Notes: generated by a model not told the origin, from the sequence alone. DNA of 50,137 nucleotides from Lachnospiraceae bacterium (GCA_009911175.1 QXWX01000054.1:1-50137); one strand, 5' to 3'. Counted from the first letter of the stretch, positions 1 to 9,229 are shown. Numbers and translations are program-made.

Positions 1-72
1 CGGCTGTATCCTTCCCACTGCCGGGCGGATTGGGGACTTTCACCCGTTAGAACGTGTGCCCACCGGGCACAC
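1..72 (-). mobile_element. 5' end of a bacterial group II intron (probably class C), cut by the window edge
   Basis: Read on the minus strand, the segment starts at 72 with GTGTG, matching the GUGYG 5' consensus of bacterial group II introns. It forms an 8-bp hairpin (54-61 with 65-72) and continues with ACGGGTGAAAGTCCCC, resembling early domain I of these introns. The boundary lies directly after a rho-independent terminator hairpin and the bases GTTTTG, which is the insertion preference known for class C introns. The body, any reverse transcriptase and the 3' end lie left of the window. Family assignment is from memory of consensus features, not from a search. Confidence 0.68.
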
Positions 73-109
73 CAAAACGGGGGCAGGCACCAAGGATCGT
101 GCCTGCCCC
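73..109 (-). terminator. Rho-independent terminator of the alcohol dehydrogenase gene
   Basis: A perfect 11-bp stem (80-90 with 99-109) with an 8-nt loop lies 8 nt past the alcohol dehydrogenase stop. On the minus strand it is followed by CGTTTTG and then the intron start, so the T tract was probably interrupted by the insertion. On the plus strand the stem is followed by GCGG and five T, so it could also work in that direction. Confidence 0.8.
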
Positions 110-116
110 GCGGTTT

Positions 117-1298
117 TTAAAAATCAACCTCTGTTCCGTAATATGTACATGTGAATAATTTTTCCATTGCTGCCGGGTCGATGGAGCGCGGATTGGATCC
201 GGTACATGCATCGCCTACTGCCAGCTCCGCGATCTTGGCTACCTTCTCCTTAAACTCGTCCTCATTGATGCCGAAGTCCTTCAATGTTTTGGGGATATTC
301 AGCTCAACGTTGAATGCGTCGATCTTTTCGCACAGGCTGTTAATCAGAGCCTTCTCCGATGCTCCCGGCAGACCCATTCTGCGCGCGATGTCCGCATAGC
401 GGCTTGCCGCGACGGAATCCTTTGCGTTATATTTGATCACATAAGGCAGATAGATCGCGTTTGCGCAGCCGTGCGGGATATGTCCTGTGGAGAATGCCGC
501 GCCGGTCTTGTGCGCCATGGAGTGAACGATTCCAAGCAAAGCGTTGGAAAATGCCATTCCCGCAAGGCACTGTGCGTAGTGCATCTGTTCCCTGGCATCC
601 ATATCGCAGTGATAGGAAGCCGGAAGGTAATCCAGAACCATCTCGATTGCCTGGAGCGCCAGAGGATCCGTAAACGGTCCGTTCAATGTGGACACATATG
701 CTTCGATGGCATGCGTCAGAGCATCCATACCGGTGTAAGCAACCTGCTTTACCGGGAGTCCGGTTACCAGATCCGGATCTACGATCGCTACATCCGGAGT
801 AATGTTAAAGTCCGCCAGGGGATACTTCACGCCCGTGCTGTAATCCGTGATCACGGAAAACGCGGTCACTTCCGTCGCGGTTCCTGATGTGGACGGGATC
901 GCGCAGAATTTTGCTTTCTGTCTCAATTCCGGGAAATTAAACGGAATACAGAGATCCTCAAAGGTCACATTCGGGTACTCATAGAATGCCCACATTGCCT
1001 TTGCGGCATCAATCGGAGAACCGCCGCCCATGGATACGATCCAGTCAGGCTCAAACGCGCGCATCGCCTCCGCGCCCTTCATAACGGTCTCAACGGACGG
1101 ATCCGGCTCAACGCCCTCGAACAGCTCCACTTCCATGCCTGCTTCCTTCAGATAATCCACTGCCTTATCCAGAAATCCCTGGCGCTTCATGGAACCGCCG
1201 CCGACAACGAGGATAGCCTTTTTCCCTTTCAGGTTCTTCAGTTCTTCCAGACATCCTTTTCCGTGGTAAACGTCTCTTGGTAATGTAAATCTGCTCAT
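117..1298 (-). CDS. Iron-containing alcohol dehydrogenase
   Basis: NAD(P)H-linked reduction of aldehydes to alcohols (or the reverse) in the cytoplasm by a group III, iron-dependent dehydrogenase. The product is about 393 residues, usual for the family. The nucleotide-binding glycine cluster MGGGSPIDAAKA is near residue 93, followed by IPSTSGTATEVT and metal-ligand histidines in the regions MDALTHAIEAY and HSMAHKTGAAF...HGCAN. The ATG at 1298 is preferred because AAGGAG lies 9 nt upstream; an in-frame ATG at 1307 would abut that site. It is monocistronic, with its own TATAAT promoter and terminator. A Rex-like imperfect inverted repeat overlaps the -35, suggesting control by NADH/NAD. Substrate (ethanol, butanol or other) cannot be read from the sequence. 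Confidence 0.93.
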   Translation of the reverse strand: MSRFTLPRDVYHGKGCLEELKNLKGKKAILVVGGGSMKRQGFLDKAVDYLKEAGMEVELFEGVEPDPSVETVMKGAEAMRAFEPDWIVSMGGGSPIDAAKAMWAFYEYPNVTFEDLCIPFNFPELRQKAKFCAIPSTSGTATEVTAFSVITDYSTGVKYPLADFNITPDVAIVDPDLVTGLPVKQVAYTGMDALTHAIEAYVSTLNGPFTDPLALQAIEMVLDYLPASYHCDMDAREQMHYAQCLAGMAFSNALLGIVHSMAHKTGAAFSTGHIPHGCANAIYLPYVIKYNAKDSVAASRYADIARRMGLPGASEKALINSLCEKIDAFNVELNIPKTLKDFGINEDEFKEKVAKIAELAVGDACTGSNPRSIDPAAMEKLFTCTYYGTEVDF

Positions 1299-1349
1299 GT
1301 TACACATCTCCTTATGTATGATCTATGTGTTATTATTTAAACAGCTTTT

Positions 1350-1378
1350 ATTATAGCACTGTGAAACTTTTAACACAA
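1350..1378 (-). promoter_or_regulatory. Sigma-A promoter of the alcohol dehydrogenase with a Rex-like inverted repeat
   Basis: On the minus strand TTGTGT (1373-1378) is followed by a 17-bp spacer and TATAAT (1350-1355). TTGTG and CACAG arms flank 10 nt here (1359-1378). The Rex consensus has TTGTG and CACAA arms 8 nt apart, so the site is imperfect. The promoter is well supported; the operator is an inference. Confidence 0.6.
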
Positions 1379-1430
1379 GCATATTTACTAAAAATTTCAA
1401 AAAAGATTTATAAAAAATATACGAAATATC

Positions 1431-3206
1431 CTACTCAAACTGCAGGGTATAATTCCGTTTTGTGACCGGAGTCATCTTTCCGGTATCACTGATCAGCACA
1501 GCCGAGAAGATCAGGCTGCCACCTCCTTCCGTTACGTCGATCGGCCCGCCGTATATCTGAGACGCGGCCGACGGCGTAGTGCCGTCTACGGTATAATACG
1601 CAGTATAGCCTTCCGGCACCTGAATGGTAATCTGGAAGGGCGCGCTGTATTTTCCGGTGGAGGGCGTCACCGCAGGCGCTCCTTCGCCCTGCAGCTCGAC
1701 CGTATAGGTCCTGGTGGAAACAAGGCTTGGGATCCCCTTTTTATTGATGCAGACCGCCTTTAAGACTGTAGTCCCCTCGCTGAGCAGAATGGGTTCGGTA
1801 TACTCGGTGCTGGATTCGTCAGGGGTACTTCCGTCCTCCGTAAAATAGATCGTTCCCTCTCCCGTTAGAGAAGTCTCCTGCACTTCCTGGTAGCTTCCCT
1901 CATCCAGGCTGAATACAGGCGCCTCCGACACATAATCCGACACTCTGGACAATACGGCAGAATCACACCCCTCCAGCAGCGGGGAGATCTTTTCCGGCTG
2001 CTCAGACTCGATATAGAACCGGATCGCCGCCTCATACAAATCTCCGTTTTCCGGCTGAGAATCAATTGCCGCAATGAAAACTCCCTCCGCTTTTTCCAGA
2101 TTTTTCTGCTGGATATACACCTTTGCCAGCCCGGCATAGGCATCTGGCTTTTTCACATCCTTTTTCAAGGCACGTTCAAAATAAGTCTCCGCGGCAGAAT
2201 AGTCCCCGGTCTGGAGCGCTTTCTGTCCCTTCCCTACTGCGCCTGCATAGGAATTCTGGTACAGAAGAAAGCCCACTGCCGCACAGAGGATGAGGATCAC
2301 GCAAAAGACAGTGACCATCTTCTGGAAACGCTTTTTCGCGGAACGCTTTTTTCGCTCTCTCTGCAGGCGTCTCCGCTCCTGGGAATCCCGGATCTCACCT
2401 GTTCCCTGTCTCCTGCCCTCCGGATCCTGCCGCAGGTTTCCCGTATACTGGGACCCGGAGTTTTCCCGCCGGATATTGCCGGTACCGCGGCGGGCCTCCG
2501 AAGCCCCCCGGTCATACCCTGTCTCCCGCGGAGGATTCCCGGTATCCCTTCTGGAAAAGCCTGACTCCCGTACAGCACCTCCGGGATCTCTCCCTGCATA
2601 GCCGGTTTCCCATCCGCTGTTCCCGGAATCTCTTCTGACATAGCCGGATTCCCGCGCGGAATTCCCCGTATTTCTTCCGATATAACCGTTTTCCCGTACG
2701 GAATTTCCGGGAGTCCTTCCGGTATAGCCGGTCTCCCGCGCGGAGCCTCTGGCAGTCCCTCTGTTCGCATAGCCGGAATCCCGCCGGACATAATCGCCTT
2801 CCCACGGATTACTCCTTCTGGTATAACCGGTTTCCGGATTCCCCGGAGCATATCCGGTGCCCCGAACAGACGTTGTGCCGCCTCCACGGGAGGACGACGG
2901 CGTCCTGGTATACTGGGAACGGATTCGGCTCATCTCACCCTGACTGAGCACCCGCGTGGAACTTCTGTACTCCCCCTGGTTCAGTACGCGGGTGGCATAG
3001 TCATTTTCACGTTCCTCACGGCTCCGGTAGCGTCTCAGGTCCTGAGAATCAATGGGACGAGTCGCATATTCCACAGAACCCTTGACCTCCCGCGCAAGCA
3101 CATCCTGCAGCGGATCATAGTCAGGAACGATCTGCACTTCCATATGGCAGGACGGACAGATCAGCTGGCCCTCCGGAATCTCGGCGCCACAATTTCTACA
3201 TCTCAT
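1431..3206 (-). CDS. Zinc-ribbon, repeat-rich, TPR membrane protein with two C-terminal chitobiase-like domains
   Basis: Function unknown. In order: an N-terminal zinc ribbon with Cys3, Cys6, Cys17 and Cys20; a long Arg/Gly/Tyr-rich disordered segment to about residue 295, including five 14-residue repeats at 157-226; a basic stretch and one membrane helix at about 297-316; TPR-like helices at about 320-430 (GDYSAAETYFERALK, NLEKAEGVFIAAI); then two beta-rich repeats with YFTEDGSTPD and YYTVDGTTPS, typical of chitobiase/beta-hexosaminidase C-terminal-type domains. The expected topology is an N-terminus inside and the TPR and beta domains outside. AGGGGGAGC precedes the ATG. It starts 19 bp after folD, so it may be co-transcribed with fhs-folD, but nothing in it suggests folate chemistry. 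Confidence 0.75.
   Translation of the reverse strand: MRCRNCGAEIPEGQLICPSCHMEVQIVPDYDPLQDVLAREVKGSVEYATRPIDSQDLRRYRSREERENDYATRVLNQGEYRSSTRVLSQGEMSRIRSQYTRTPSSSRGGGTTSVRGTGYAPGNPETGYTRRSNPWEGDYVRRDSGYANRGTARGSARETGYTGRTPGNSVRENGYIGRNTGNSARESGYVRRDSGNSGWETGYAGRDPGGAVRESGFSRRDTGNPPRETGYDRGASEARRGTGNIRRENSGSQYTGNLRQDPEGRRQGTGEIRDSQERRRLQRERKKRSAKKRFQKMVTVFCVILILCAAVGFLLYQNSYAGAVGKGQKALQTGDYSAAETYFERALKKDVKKPDAYAGLAKVYIQQKNLEKAEGVFIAAIDSQPENGDLYEAAIRFYIESEQPEKISPLLEGCDSAVLSRVSDYVSEAPVFSLDEGSYQEVQETSLTGEGTIYFTEDGSTPDESSTEYTEPILLSEGTTVLKAVCINKKGIPSLVSTRTYTVELQGEGAPAVTPSTGKYSAPFQITIQVPEGYTAYYTVDGTTPSAASQIYGGPIDVTEGGGSLIFSAVLISDTGKMTPVTKRNYTLQFE
2529..2738 (-). repeat. Five in-frame 42-bp tandem repeats in the zinc-ribbon protein gene
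   Basis: The repeats encode 14-residue units such as RENGYIGRNTGNSA and RESGYVRRDSGNSG (residues 157-226), with partial units on either side. They explain the long open frames in the other minus-strand phases here. Repeat number could vary between strains. Confidence 0.85.
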
Positions 3207-3225
3207 ATTGTGCTCCCCCTTATTT

Positions 3226-4062
3226 CTACCTCACTGTCTGCACACAATTATTCATCAGCATGGCGATCGTCATCGGTCCTACTCCTCCCGGAACCGGTGT
3301 GATCGCAGATGTCTTTTCACATATCTGGTCAAATGCCACATCGCCGCAGAGCTTGTTATGTTCATCCCGATGCATCCCCACATCAATCACAACAGCCCCG
3401 TCTTTTACATATTCTGCCCCGATAAACTGCCGTTTTCCCATGGCAACGATCAGGATATCCGCCCGTTTTGTAATCTCCCTCAGATCCTTTGTATGGGAAT
3501 GGGCAACCGTCACCGTGGCATGCTCCCGCAGAAGCAGCGCCGCCATCGGCTTGCCTACGATATTGCTCCTTCCCACGATCACGCATTCCTTCCCGTCTAT
3601 GGAAATCCCTGAGCGTTTTAAGAGCTGGATGATCCCGGCCGGCGTACAGGAAAGGAACCCCGGCTCCCCGATCCAGAGTCTCCCTACACTGACCGGATGG
3701 AACCCATCCACATCCTTATCCGGTGAAATAGCCCGGATCACCTTATCCTCATCAATGTGGGCCGGGAGAGGAAGCTGCACCAGGATCCCGTTTACATGTC
3801 CGGCCTGATTCAGCTTTTCCACCAGCGCAAGCAGTTCCTCTTCCTCCACGGTCTCCGGAAGCTCATAGGCCTCCGAGCGGATCCCGATATAGGCACAGGC
3901 TTTCTTTTTATTGTTCACATACACGCAGGACGCGGGATCCTGCCCTACCTGCACCACTGCAAGGCAGATCTCCTTTCCCTGCCTTTTAAGTGCTTCCACT
4001 TCTGCTTTTAATTCTTCTTTAATCTCATTGGAAATCTTCTTTCCGTCTATCAACTGTGCCAT
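3226..4062 (-). CDS. folD: Bifunctional methylenetetrahydrofolate dehydrogenase / methenyltetrahydrofolate cyclohydrolase
   Basis: Interconverts 5,10-methylene-, 5,10-methenyl- and 10-formyl-tetrahydrofolate in the cytoplasm. At 278 residues it is the usual FolD length. Tyr48 and Lys52 in YVNNKKK match the catalytic Tyr/Lys pair. VGRSNIVGKPMA is the dinucleotide-binding loop and PGGVGPMTIAML the C-terminal family signature. AAGGAGA overlaps the stop codon of fhs, and only 14 bp separate the two genes, so they form an operon making and using 10-formyl-tetrahydrofolate. Confidence 0.97.
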   Translation of the reverse strand: MAQLIDGKKISNEIKEELKAEVEALKRQGKEICLAVVQVGQDPASCVYVNNKKKACAYIGIRSEAYELPETVEEEELLALVEKLNQAGHVNGILVQLPLPAHIDEDKVIRAISPDKDVDGFHPVSVGRLWIGEPGFLSCTPAGIIQLLKRSGISIDGKECVIVGRSNIVGKPMAALLLREHATVTVAHSHTKDLREITKRADILIVAMGKRQFIGAEYVKDGAVVIDVGMHRDEHNKLCGDVAFDQICEKTSAITPVPGGVGPMTIAMLMNNCVQTVR

Positions 4063-4076
4063 ATCTTACTTCTCCT

Positions 4077-5747
4077 TTAAAACAGTCCGGTGATCTTTCC
4101 GTCATCAGATACGTCAATGCTGTTTGCCGCGGGAACCTTCGGAAGCCCCGGCATAGTCATGATCGCTCCGGTCAGGGCCACAACAAAGCCCGCGCCTGCA
4201 CTGACATAGACTTCCCGGATATGGATATCAAAGTTCTCCGGCCGCCCCAGCTTCGACGCGTCGTCGGAAAGGGAATACTGGTTCTTCGCCATGCAGATCG
4301 GGAACTCTCCGAAGCCCAGCGCTTCGATCCTGGCAAGCTGCTTTTCGGCTGCCGGCTCATAGATCACCTTTCCCGCGCCGTAAATCTCCCGGGAAATGGT
4401 CTCGATCTTTTCTTTCAGGGAAAGGCTGTCCTCATACAGCGTATGGAAGCGGCTCTCCTTTGTCTCCAGTGTTTCCAGCACCTTTTCCGCCAGGGCGATG
4501 CCGCCCTCTCCGCCTTTTTCCCATACCTCCGAAAGGGCAAATTCACAGCCCTTCTCCTCACAGAACCGGCGGATGTATTCATTTTCCGCATCCGTGTCCG
4601 TGACAAAGGAATTGAGAGTCACGACTACCGGAACTCCGTATTTCTGTATATTTTCGATATGCTTTTCCAGATTCACAATGCCCTTTTCCAAAGCATCCAG
4701 ATTTTCCCTGGACAGCTCTGACTTGGGTACTCCGCCGTTATACTTCAAAGCGCGTACGGTTGCCACCAGGACCACCGCGTCCGGCTTCAGTCCGGCCTTT
4801 CTGCACTTGATATCCAGGAACTTTTCCGCGCCCAAATCCGCTCCGAATCCGGCCTCTGTGATCGTAATGTCGCTCATCTTCAATGCCGTCTTGGTTGCCC
4901 GGACGCTGTTGCACCCATGGGCAATATTGGCAAAAGGCCCGCCATGTACCAATGCCGGCGTATGCTCCAGCGTCTGGATCAGGTTGGGCTTAATGGCATC
5001 CTTCAAAAGTGCCGTCATAGCCCCGGTTGCATGGAGCTGATCCGCAGTCACCGGCTCTCCGGCAAAATTATATGCCACAATGATCCTGCCCAGCCTTTTT
5101 TTCAGGTCCTGCAGATCGTCCGCCAGGCAGAGGACCGCCATGATCTCGGAAGCCACGGTGATGACAAAGTGATCCTCCCGGACCATCCCGTCCATTTTAT
5201 TGCCCAGTCCTACGACAAGATTGCGGAGTACCCGGTCATTCATATCCAGGCATCGCTTCCACACCACCTGTCTGGGGTCGATCCCAAGCTCGTTCCCCTG
5301 CTGGATGTGGTTGTCCAGCAGGGCTGCCAGCAGGTTATTGGCAGAGGTAATGGCATGGAAATCCCCGGTGAAATGCAGGTTCAGATCCTCCATCGGCACA
5401 ACCTGCGCATAACCGCCGCCTGCCGCTCCGCCCTTGATCCCGAAGCAGGGTCCAAGAGACGGCTCACGGAGCGCGATGACCGCGTTTTTCCCAAGCTTTG
5501 CCATGGCCTGTCCCAGTCCGATGGTAGTGGTCGTCTTGCCCTCTCCCGCGGGGGTAGGGTTGATGGCTGTCACAAGGACCAGCTTTCCGTTCTCGTTGTC
5601 CTTTATCTTCTCCCAGAAGTCATCGGAAAGCTTTGCTTTGTATTTTCCGTAAAGCTCCAGATCCTCTTTCTCGATCCCCGCTTTTTCTGCAACCTCTGTA
5701 ATGGGCAGCATTGCCGCTTCCTGTGCAATCTGAATATCTGTCTTCAT
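4077..5747 (-). CDS. fhs: Formate-tetrahydrofolate ligase
   Basis: ATP-dependent ligation of formate to tetrahydrofolate, giving 10-formyl-tetrahydrofolate for purine synthesis or for the methyl branch of the acetyl-CoA pathway. It has 556 residues, the family length. The P-loop [18 protein letters not shown] is near residue 65, and [24 protein letters not shown] is the conserved substrate-site region. AGGAGGG lies 7 nt before the ATG. folD follows directly. Together with metF and metH elsewhere in the window this gives most of a formate-to-methyl route, although no CO dehydrogenase gene is present here. Confidence 0.97.
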   Translation of the reverse strand: MKTDIQIAQEAAMLPITEVAEKAGIEKEDLELYGKYKAKLSDDFWEKIKDNENGKLVLVTAINPTPAGEGKTTTTIGLGQAMAKLGKNAVIALREPSLGPCFGIKGGAAGGGYAQVVPMEDLNLHFTGDFHAITSANNLLAALLDNHIQQGNELGIDPRQVVWKRCLDMNDRVLRNLVVGLGNKMDGMVREDHFVITVASEIMAVLCLADDLQDLKKRLGRIIVAYNFAGEPVTADQLHATGAMTALLKDAIKPNLIQTLEHTPALVHGGPFANIAHGCNSVRATKTALKMSDITITEAGFGADLGAEKFLDIKCRKAGLKPDAVVLVATVRALKYNGGVPKSELSRENLDALEKGIVNLEKHIENIQKYGVPVVVTLNSFVTDTDAENEYIRRFCEEKGCEFALSEVWEKGGEGGIALAEKVLETLETKESRFHTLYEDSLSLKEKIETISREIYGAGKVIYEPAAEKQLARIEALGFGEFPICMAKNQYSLSDDASKLGRPENFDIHIREVYVSAGAGFVVALTGAIMTMPGLPKVPAANSIDVSDDGKITGLF

Positions 5748-5863
5748 TCGTATCCCTCCTGTTGATCACGGTCAATCCGCAGGGCGGATCGACTGCCTGC
5801 CGCCCGTCCCGCAAAGCACGGGCGCCTGTTTATGGTTACGCTTTTTTACAAGCCGCATGGATT

Positions 5864-8419
5864 TTACAGCAGCTCTTCAAATTCCTCCGCCGTCATCAGG
5901 ACCTTCCTCGGCTTGGTTCCCTCTTCCGGCCCTACCACGCCGGCCTCCGAAAGCTGATCCATGATCCGCGCGGCACGGTTGAATCCGATCTTGAACATCC
6001 TCTGCAGCATTCCAATGGAAGCCTTGTCCTTATCAATGATCAGCTTTCCTGCTTCCACAAAATACTGATCCCGGGCGTTTCCACCCTCTCCCTCTCCGTC
6101 GGAGACCGGTATGGAATCTCCTCCGATGTCTGCATTCATATGTTCTTCCAGCTCATTGCTGTAATCGGCATTTCCATGATTCTCGATCAGGTAATCTACC
6201 ACCTTCTGGACTTCCTTATCGGACACAAAGGAACCCTGCACACGCATGGGCTTGGGAACTCCTGTAGGGTAGAACAGCATATCGCCCTTGCCCAGGAGCT
6301 TTTCCGCGCCGGACATATCGATGATGGTTCGGGAATCCACTCCGGAGGACACCGCAAACGCGATCCGGGACGGCATGTTGGCCTTGATCAGTCCGGTGAT
6401 GACATTGACGGACGGACGCTGAGTCGCCAGGATCAGGTGGATCCCCGCCGCTCTTGCCAGCTGCGCCAGACGACAGATCGCGCCCTCCACGTCTTTGGGC
6501 GCCACCATCATCAGGTCCGCCAGCTCGTCCACGATGATAACGAGCTGGGGCATCTTCTTCGGCGCGTCCTCTTCCTCCAGATTCTCCACTTTTTCATTAA
6601 AGCCCTTCAGGTCTCTTACATTATATTTCGCAAAGAGGTCATACCTCTTCATCATCTCTGCTACGGCCCAGTTCAGCGCGCCGGCCGCCTTCTTCGGGTC
6701 GGTCACGACCGGGATCATAAGGTGCGGGATGCCGTTGTATATGCTCAGCTCCACCACCTTGGGATCCACCATGATCAGCTTCACATCCTCCGGATCCGCC
6801 TTGTAGATGATGCTCATGATCATCGTATTGATGCAGACCGATTTTCCGGAGCCTGTAGATCCGGCCACCAAAAGATGGGGCATCTTGGCGATATCCGCAA
6901 CCACCGTTTTTCCGGCAATGTCCTTTCCTACCGCCACCGTGATCCTGGATTTGCTCTGCTGGAACTCGGATGACTCCAGCAGGTCACGGAGCATCACCGC
7001 CGTCGTCTCACTGTTGGGCACCTCGATCCCCACCGCGGCCTTGCCGGGGATCGGCGCTTCGATCCTCAGATCGGTGACCGCCAGGTTTAGCTTGATATCA
7101 TCCGACAGGCCCACGATCTTGCTGACCTTGACACCCTGCTCCGGCTGCAGTTCATAGCGGGTCACGGAAGGACCGCAGCTTGCGTTGGTCACATGCACCT
7201 TCACGCCGAAGTTCTGCAGAGTCTGTTCCAGCTTGCGGGCCGTAGCGCGAAGCTGGGTATCCGAGTCTCCCCCGGATTTTTTCCCTTTCTTCAGCAGATT
7301 GAACGGCGGCACATGGTATTCCTTCGGCAAAGCCTCCTGCTGCATGCGGATACTCTCCTCCACTGCCGCCGCCTCGGTTTCCACGTCTGCCGCACTGTCT
7401 TTTTCATTCTTTTTCGGACTGCTCTTTTCCGGCGTCGGCCGGACCGTCTCTTTTTTCGCCGGCTTCTCTTCCGCCGGGAAGCGCTCCGGCTCTTCGGCCG
7501 CTTCTTCCCATCCGTCCTGTTCCTCCAAATCCGGCTGGGCCCGGTTGATCACAAATTCCTCCGCAGGCGCTTCAAAAACAGCTTCCCGGGACTTCTCCAG
7601 AGGTGCAGGATCCGTGGTCTTATCCTCCAGATCCAGGGATACCGCCGGATCCGGAGACATTCCGTCCACCGTCAGTTCATGGACCTCTGGCGATTTTCTG
7701 CCCTCGGACAGGGTCGTGGCAAAGGAAACACCGGATATCTTCTGCCGCCTCCGTGAAGACTTCCGAGGCCGGTCCTCCTCCCGGCGCTGCCTCTTCTCCT
7801 GCATCCGCTCCTCCCGGCGGATCACAGAAGTCTCGTGGCGCTGTCTTGCGCCCTCATACATCTTCCGGCTGCTGTTTCCCAACGGTTTAAGAAGAGATCG
7901 CTCCGTGATCAGAATAGCACAGATAACCGCCAGCACGATGAGGACCACGTAGCTGCCCACCACTCCGATGATGGGGCACAGCAACATAACCAGACAGCCT
8001 CCCAGAAGGCCGCCGGAATTTTTATGAATACTTGCCTGCTTATAATAGGTCATAAGACCCATCCCTGGCGTATAGGGATTCATGATCAGCTCCAGAAGCG
8101 CACAGAGCACCACCAGCAGGACCAACAGAGCGGCCGCCTTTATGTAAGCATGGGCATTGCCTCTGTTGGAAACGAGAAATGCCGCTGCTCCGAACATCAG
8201 GACCGGGATCAGATAGGCCATCCAGCCAAAGATCCCGAACAGGACTGCCGAGCAGACCTCCCCTGCCAGCCCGCCGAGTCCGAAGTTACTGATCAGCATC
8301 AGGATACAGACTGCCAGCACGCAGAGGATGATGATCTCCTCCTGCAGTGCCGGGCTTCCCTGTGCTTTTTTTGCCCTTTCATTTGTTGATTTTTTCTTTT
8401 TGGTTGACTTTGCAGCCAT
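5864..8419 (-). CDS. ftsK: FtsK/SpoIIIE-type DNA translocase
   Basis: Membrane-anchored hexameric ATPase that pumps chromosomal DNA through the division or sporulation septum. The 851 residues comprise a basic N-terminus, four membrane helices (about residues 25-170), a charged linker (about 200-390) and a RecA-like motor. The motor has Walker A VAGSTGSGKSVCIN and Walker B LVIIVDELADLMM. A C-terminal gamma domain (about 785-851, GMLQRMFKIGFNRAARIMDQL) should read polar DNA motifs. AAGGGGGAAG precedes the ATG. The tepA-like gene lies just upstream, as beside spoIIIE in Bacillus subtilis. FtsK versus SpoIIIE role cannot be separated by sequence alone. Confidence 0.95.
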   Translation of the reverse strand: MAAKSTKKKKSTNERAKKAQGSPALQEEIIILCVLAVCILMLISNFGLGGLAGEVCSAVLFGIFGWMAYLIPVLMFGAAAFLVSNRGNAHAYIKAAALLVLLVVLCALLELIMNPYTPGMGLMTYYKQASIHKNSGGLLGGCLVMLLCPIIGVVGSYVVLIVLAVICAILITERSLLKPLGNSSRKMYEGARQRHETSVIRREERMQEKRQRREEDRPRKSSRRRQKISGVSFATTLSEGRKSPEVHELTVDGMSPDPAVSLDLEDKTTDPAPLEKSREAVFEAPAEEFVINRAQPDLEEQDGWEEAAEEPERFPAEEKPAKKETVRPTPEKSSPKKNEKDSAADVETEAAAVEESIRMQQEALPKEYHVPPFNLLKKGKKSGGDSDTQLRATARKLEQTLQNFGVKVHVTNASCGPSVTRYELQPEQGVKVSKIVGLSDDIKLNLAVTDLRIEAPIPGKAAVGIEVPNSETTAVMLRDLLESSEFQQSKSRITVAVGKDIAGKTVVADIAKMPHLLVAGSTGSGKSVCINTMIMSIIYKADPEDVKLIMVDPKVVELSIYNGIPHLMIPVVTDPKKAAGALNWAVAEMMKRYDLFAKYNVRDLKGFNEKVENLEEEDAPKKMPQLVIIVDELADLMMVAPKDVEGAICRLAQLARAAGIHLILATQRPSVNVITGLIKANMPSRIAFAVSSGVDSRTIIDMSGAEKLLGKGDMLFYPTGVPKPMRVQGSFVSDKEVQKVVDYLIENHGNADYSNELEEHMNADIGGDSIPVSDGEGEGGNARDQYFVEAGKLIIDKDKASIGMLQRMFKIGFNRAARIMDQLSEAGVVGPEEGTKPRKVLMTAEEFEELL

Positions 8420-8448
8420 TATACTTCCCCCTTGGTATTTTTGAACAT

Positions 8449-8476
8449 ACTATAAACTAGTATAGCATTATTTCAA
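8449..8476 (-). promoter_or_regulatory. Probable ftsK promoter
   Basis: On the minus strand TTGAAA (8471-8476), a 16-bp spacer and TATAGT (8449-8454) lie about 30 bp upstream of the ftsK start. The match is moderate. Confidence 0.45.
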
Positions 8477-8536
8477 AATACTGTCATCAAAAAATTTTGG
8501 AATTCTGATTTTCGGTCCTGTTTTCCGAATTTATTT

Positions 8537-9229
8537 TTACTCCTTTTTCCGCTTTTCGTCAATCATTTCATGGAGTTTTTTCATCGCCTGACTGATACCT
8601 CCCACTTCATCAATCAGGCCCTCCCGGACCGCGTCCTCCCCGTCTAACATGGTGCCCACGTCCTTCACAAGCTGGGTCGGATCCAGCATCAGCTCCTCCA
8701 GTCTTTTCTGGCTGATCCGGGAATGCTCCGCAATAAATCCGGTGATCCGATCCTGAGTCTTTTCCATATTCCGATAGCTCTGATAGACCCCGATGAACAT
8801 ACCGCTGGAACGCACCGGATGGACGATCATGGTCCCGCTTGGTACGATAAAGGAATAATCTGCCGATACCGCCAAAGGTCCGCCGATGGAATGGCTTCCG
8901 CCAAGCACCAGGGAAACCGTCGGTTTGCTCAAAGAGGCGATCATCTCCGCAATGGCAAGACCGGCTTCGACATCCCCTCCGAGTGTATTCAGAAGGATCA
9001 GGACGCCTTCCACTTCCTCGCTGTCCTCCGCCTCCGCAAGCCTGGGCAGCAGATGCTCATACTTGGTGGCCTTCGTATTGCCGGACACCGCCTCATGGCC
9101 CTCGATCTCCCCGATGATCGTCATCAGCTGGATCCGGTGTCTGTCCGGATTCTGATGCAGATCCAGCGTCCCGGTCTCCTTGATCTCCTCCCGCTCAGCT
9201 TCCTTTTTTTCCTGCGTCTCTCCCATCAT
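8537..9229 (-). CDS. tepA: TepA-like ClpP-class serine protease
   Basis: Member of the ClpP/crotonase-fold protease group resembling Bacillus TepA/YmfB. The 230 residues start with a charged tail, followed by the ClpP fold. NTLGGDVEAGLAIAEMI contains the oxyanion-hole glycines; GGSHSIGGPLA carries the expected nucleophilic serine; VHPVRSSG the histidine; and LDGEDAVREGLIDEVGG the terminal helix region. In Bacillus, TepA has been linked to protein translocation and sporulation; the role here is inferred. GAAAGG lies before two adjacent ATG codons (9229 and 9226), so the exact start is uncertain by one residue. The pairing with ftsK/spoIIIE is conserved synteny. Confidence 0.85.
   Translation of the reverse strand: MMGETQEKKEAEREEIKETGTLDLHQNPDRHRIQLMTIIGEIEGHEAVSGNTKATKYEHLLPRLAEAEDSEEVEGVLILLNTLGGDVEAGLAIAEMIASLSKPTVSLVLGGSHSIGGPLAVSADYSFIVPSGTMIVHPVRSSGMFIGVYQSYRNMEKTQDRITGFIAEHSRISQKRLEELMLDPTQLVKDVGTMLDGEDAVREGLIDEVGGISQAMKKLHEMIDEKRKKE

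Noticed and set aside
2529..2738. CRISPR-like periodicity
   Set aside because: The repeats are contiguous coding units without spacers.
2297..2887. Long minus-strand open frames overlapping the zinc-ribbon gene in other phases
   Set aside because: They arise from the stop-free 42-bp repeats and have no ribosome site or recognisable domain.
5801..5824. Terminator between ftsK and fhs
   Set aside because: A 7-bp stem (CGCCCGT/ACGGGCG) is present but no T run follows on the minus strand.
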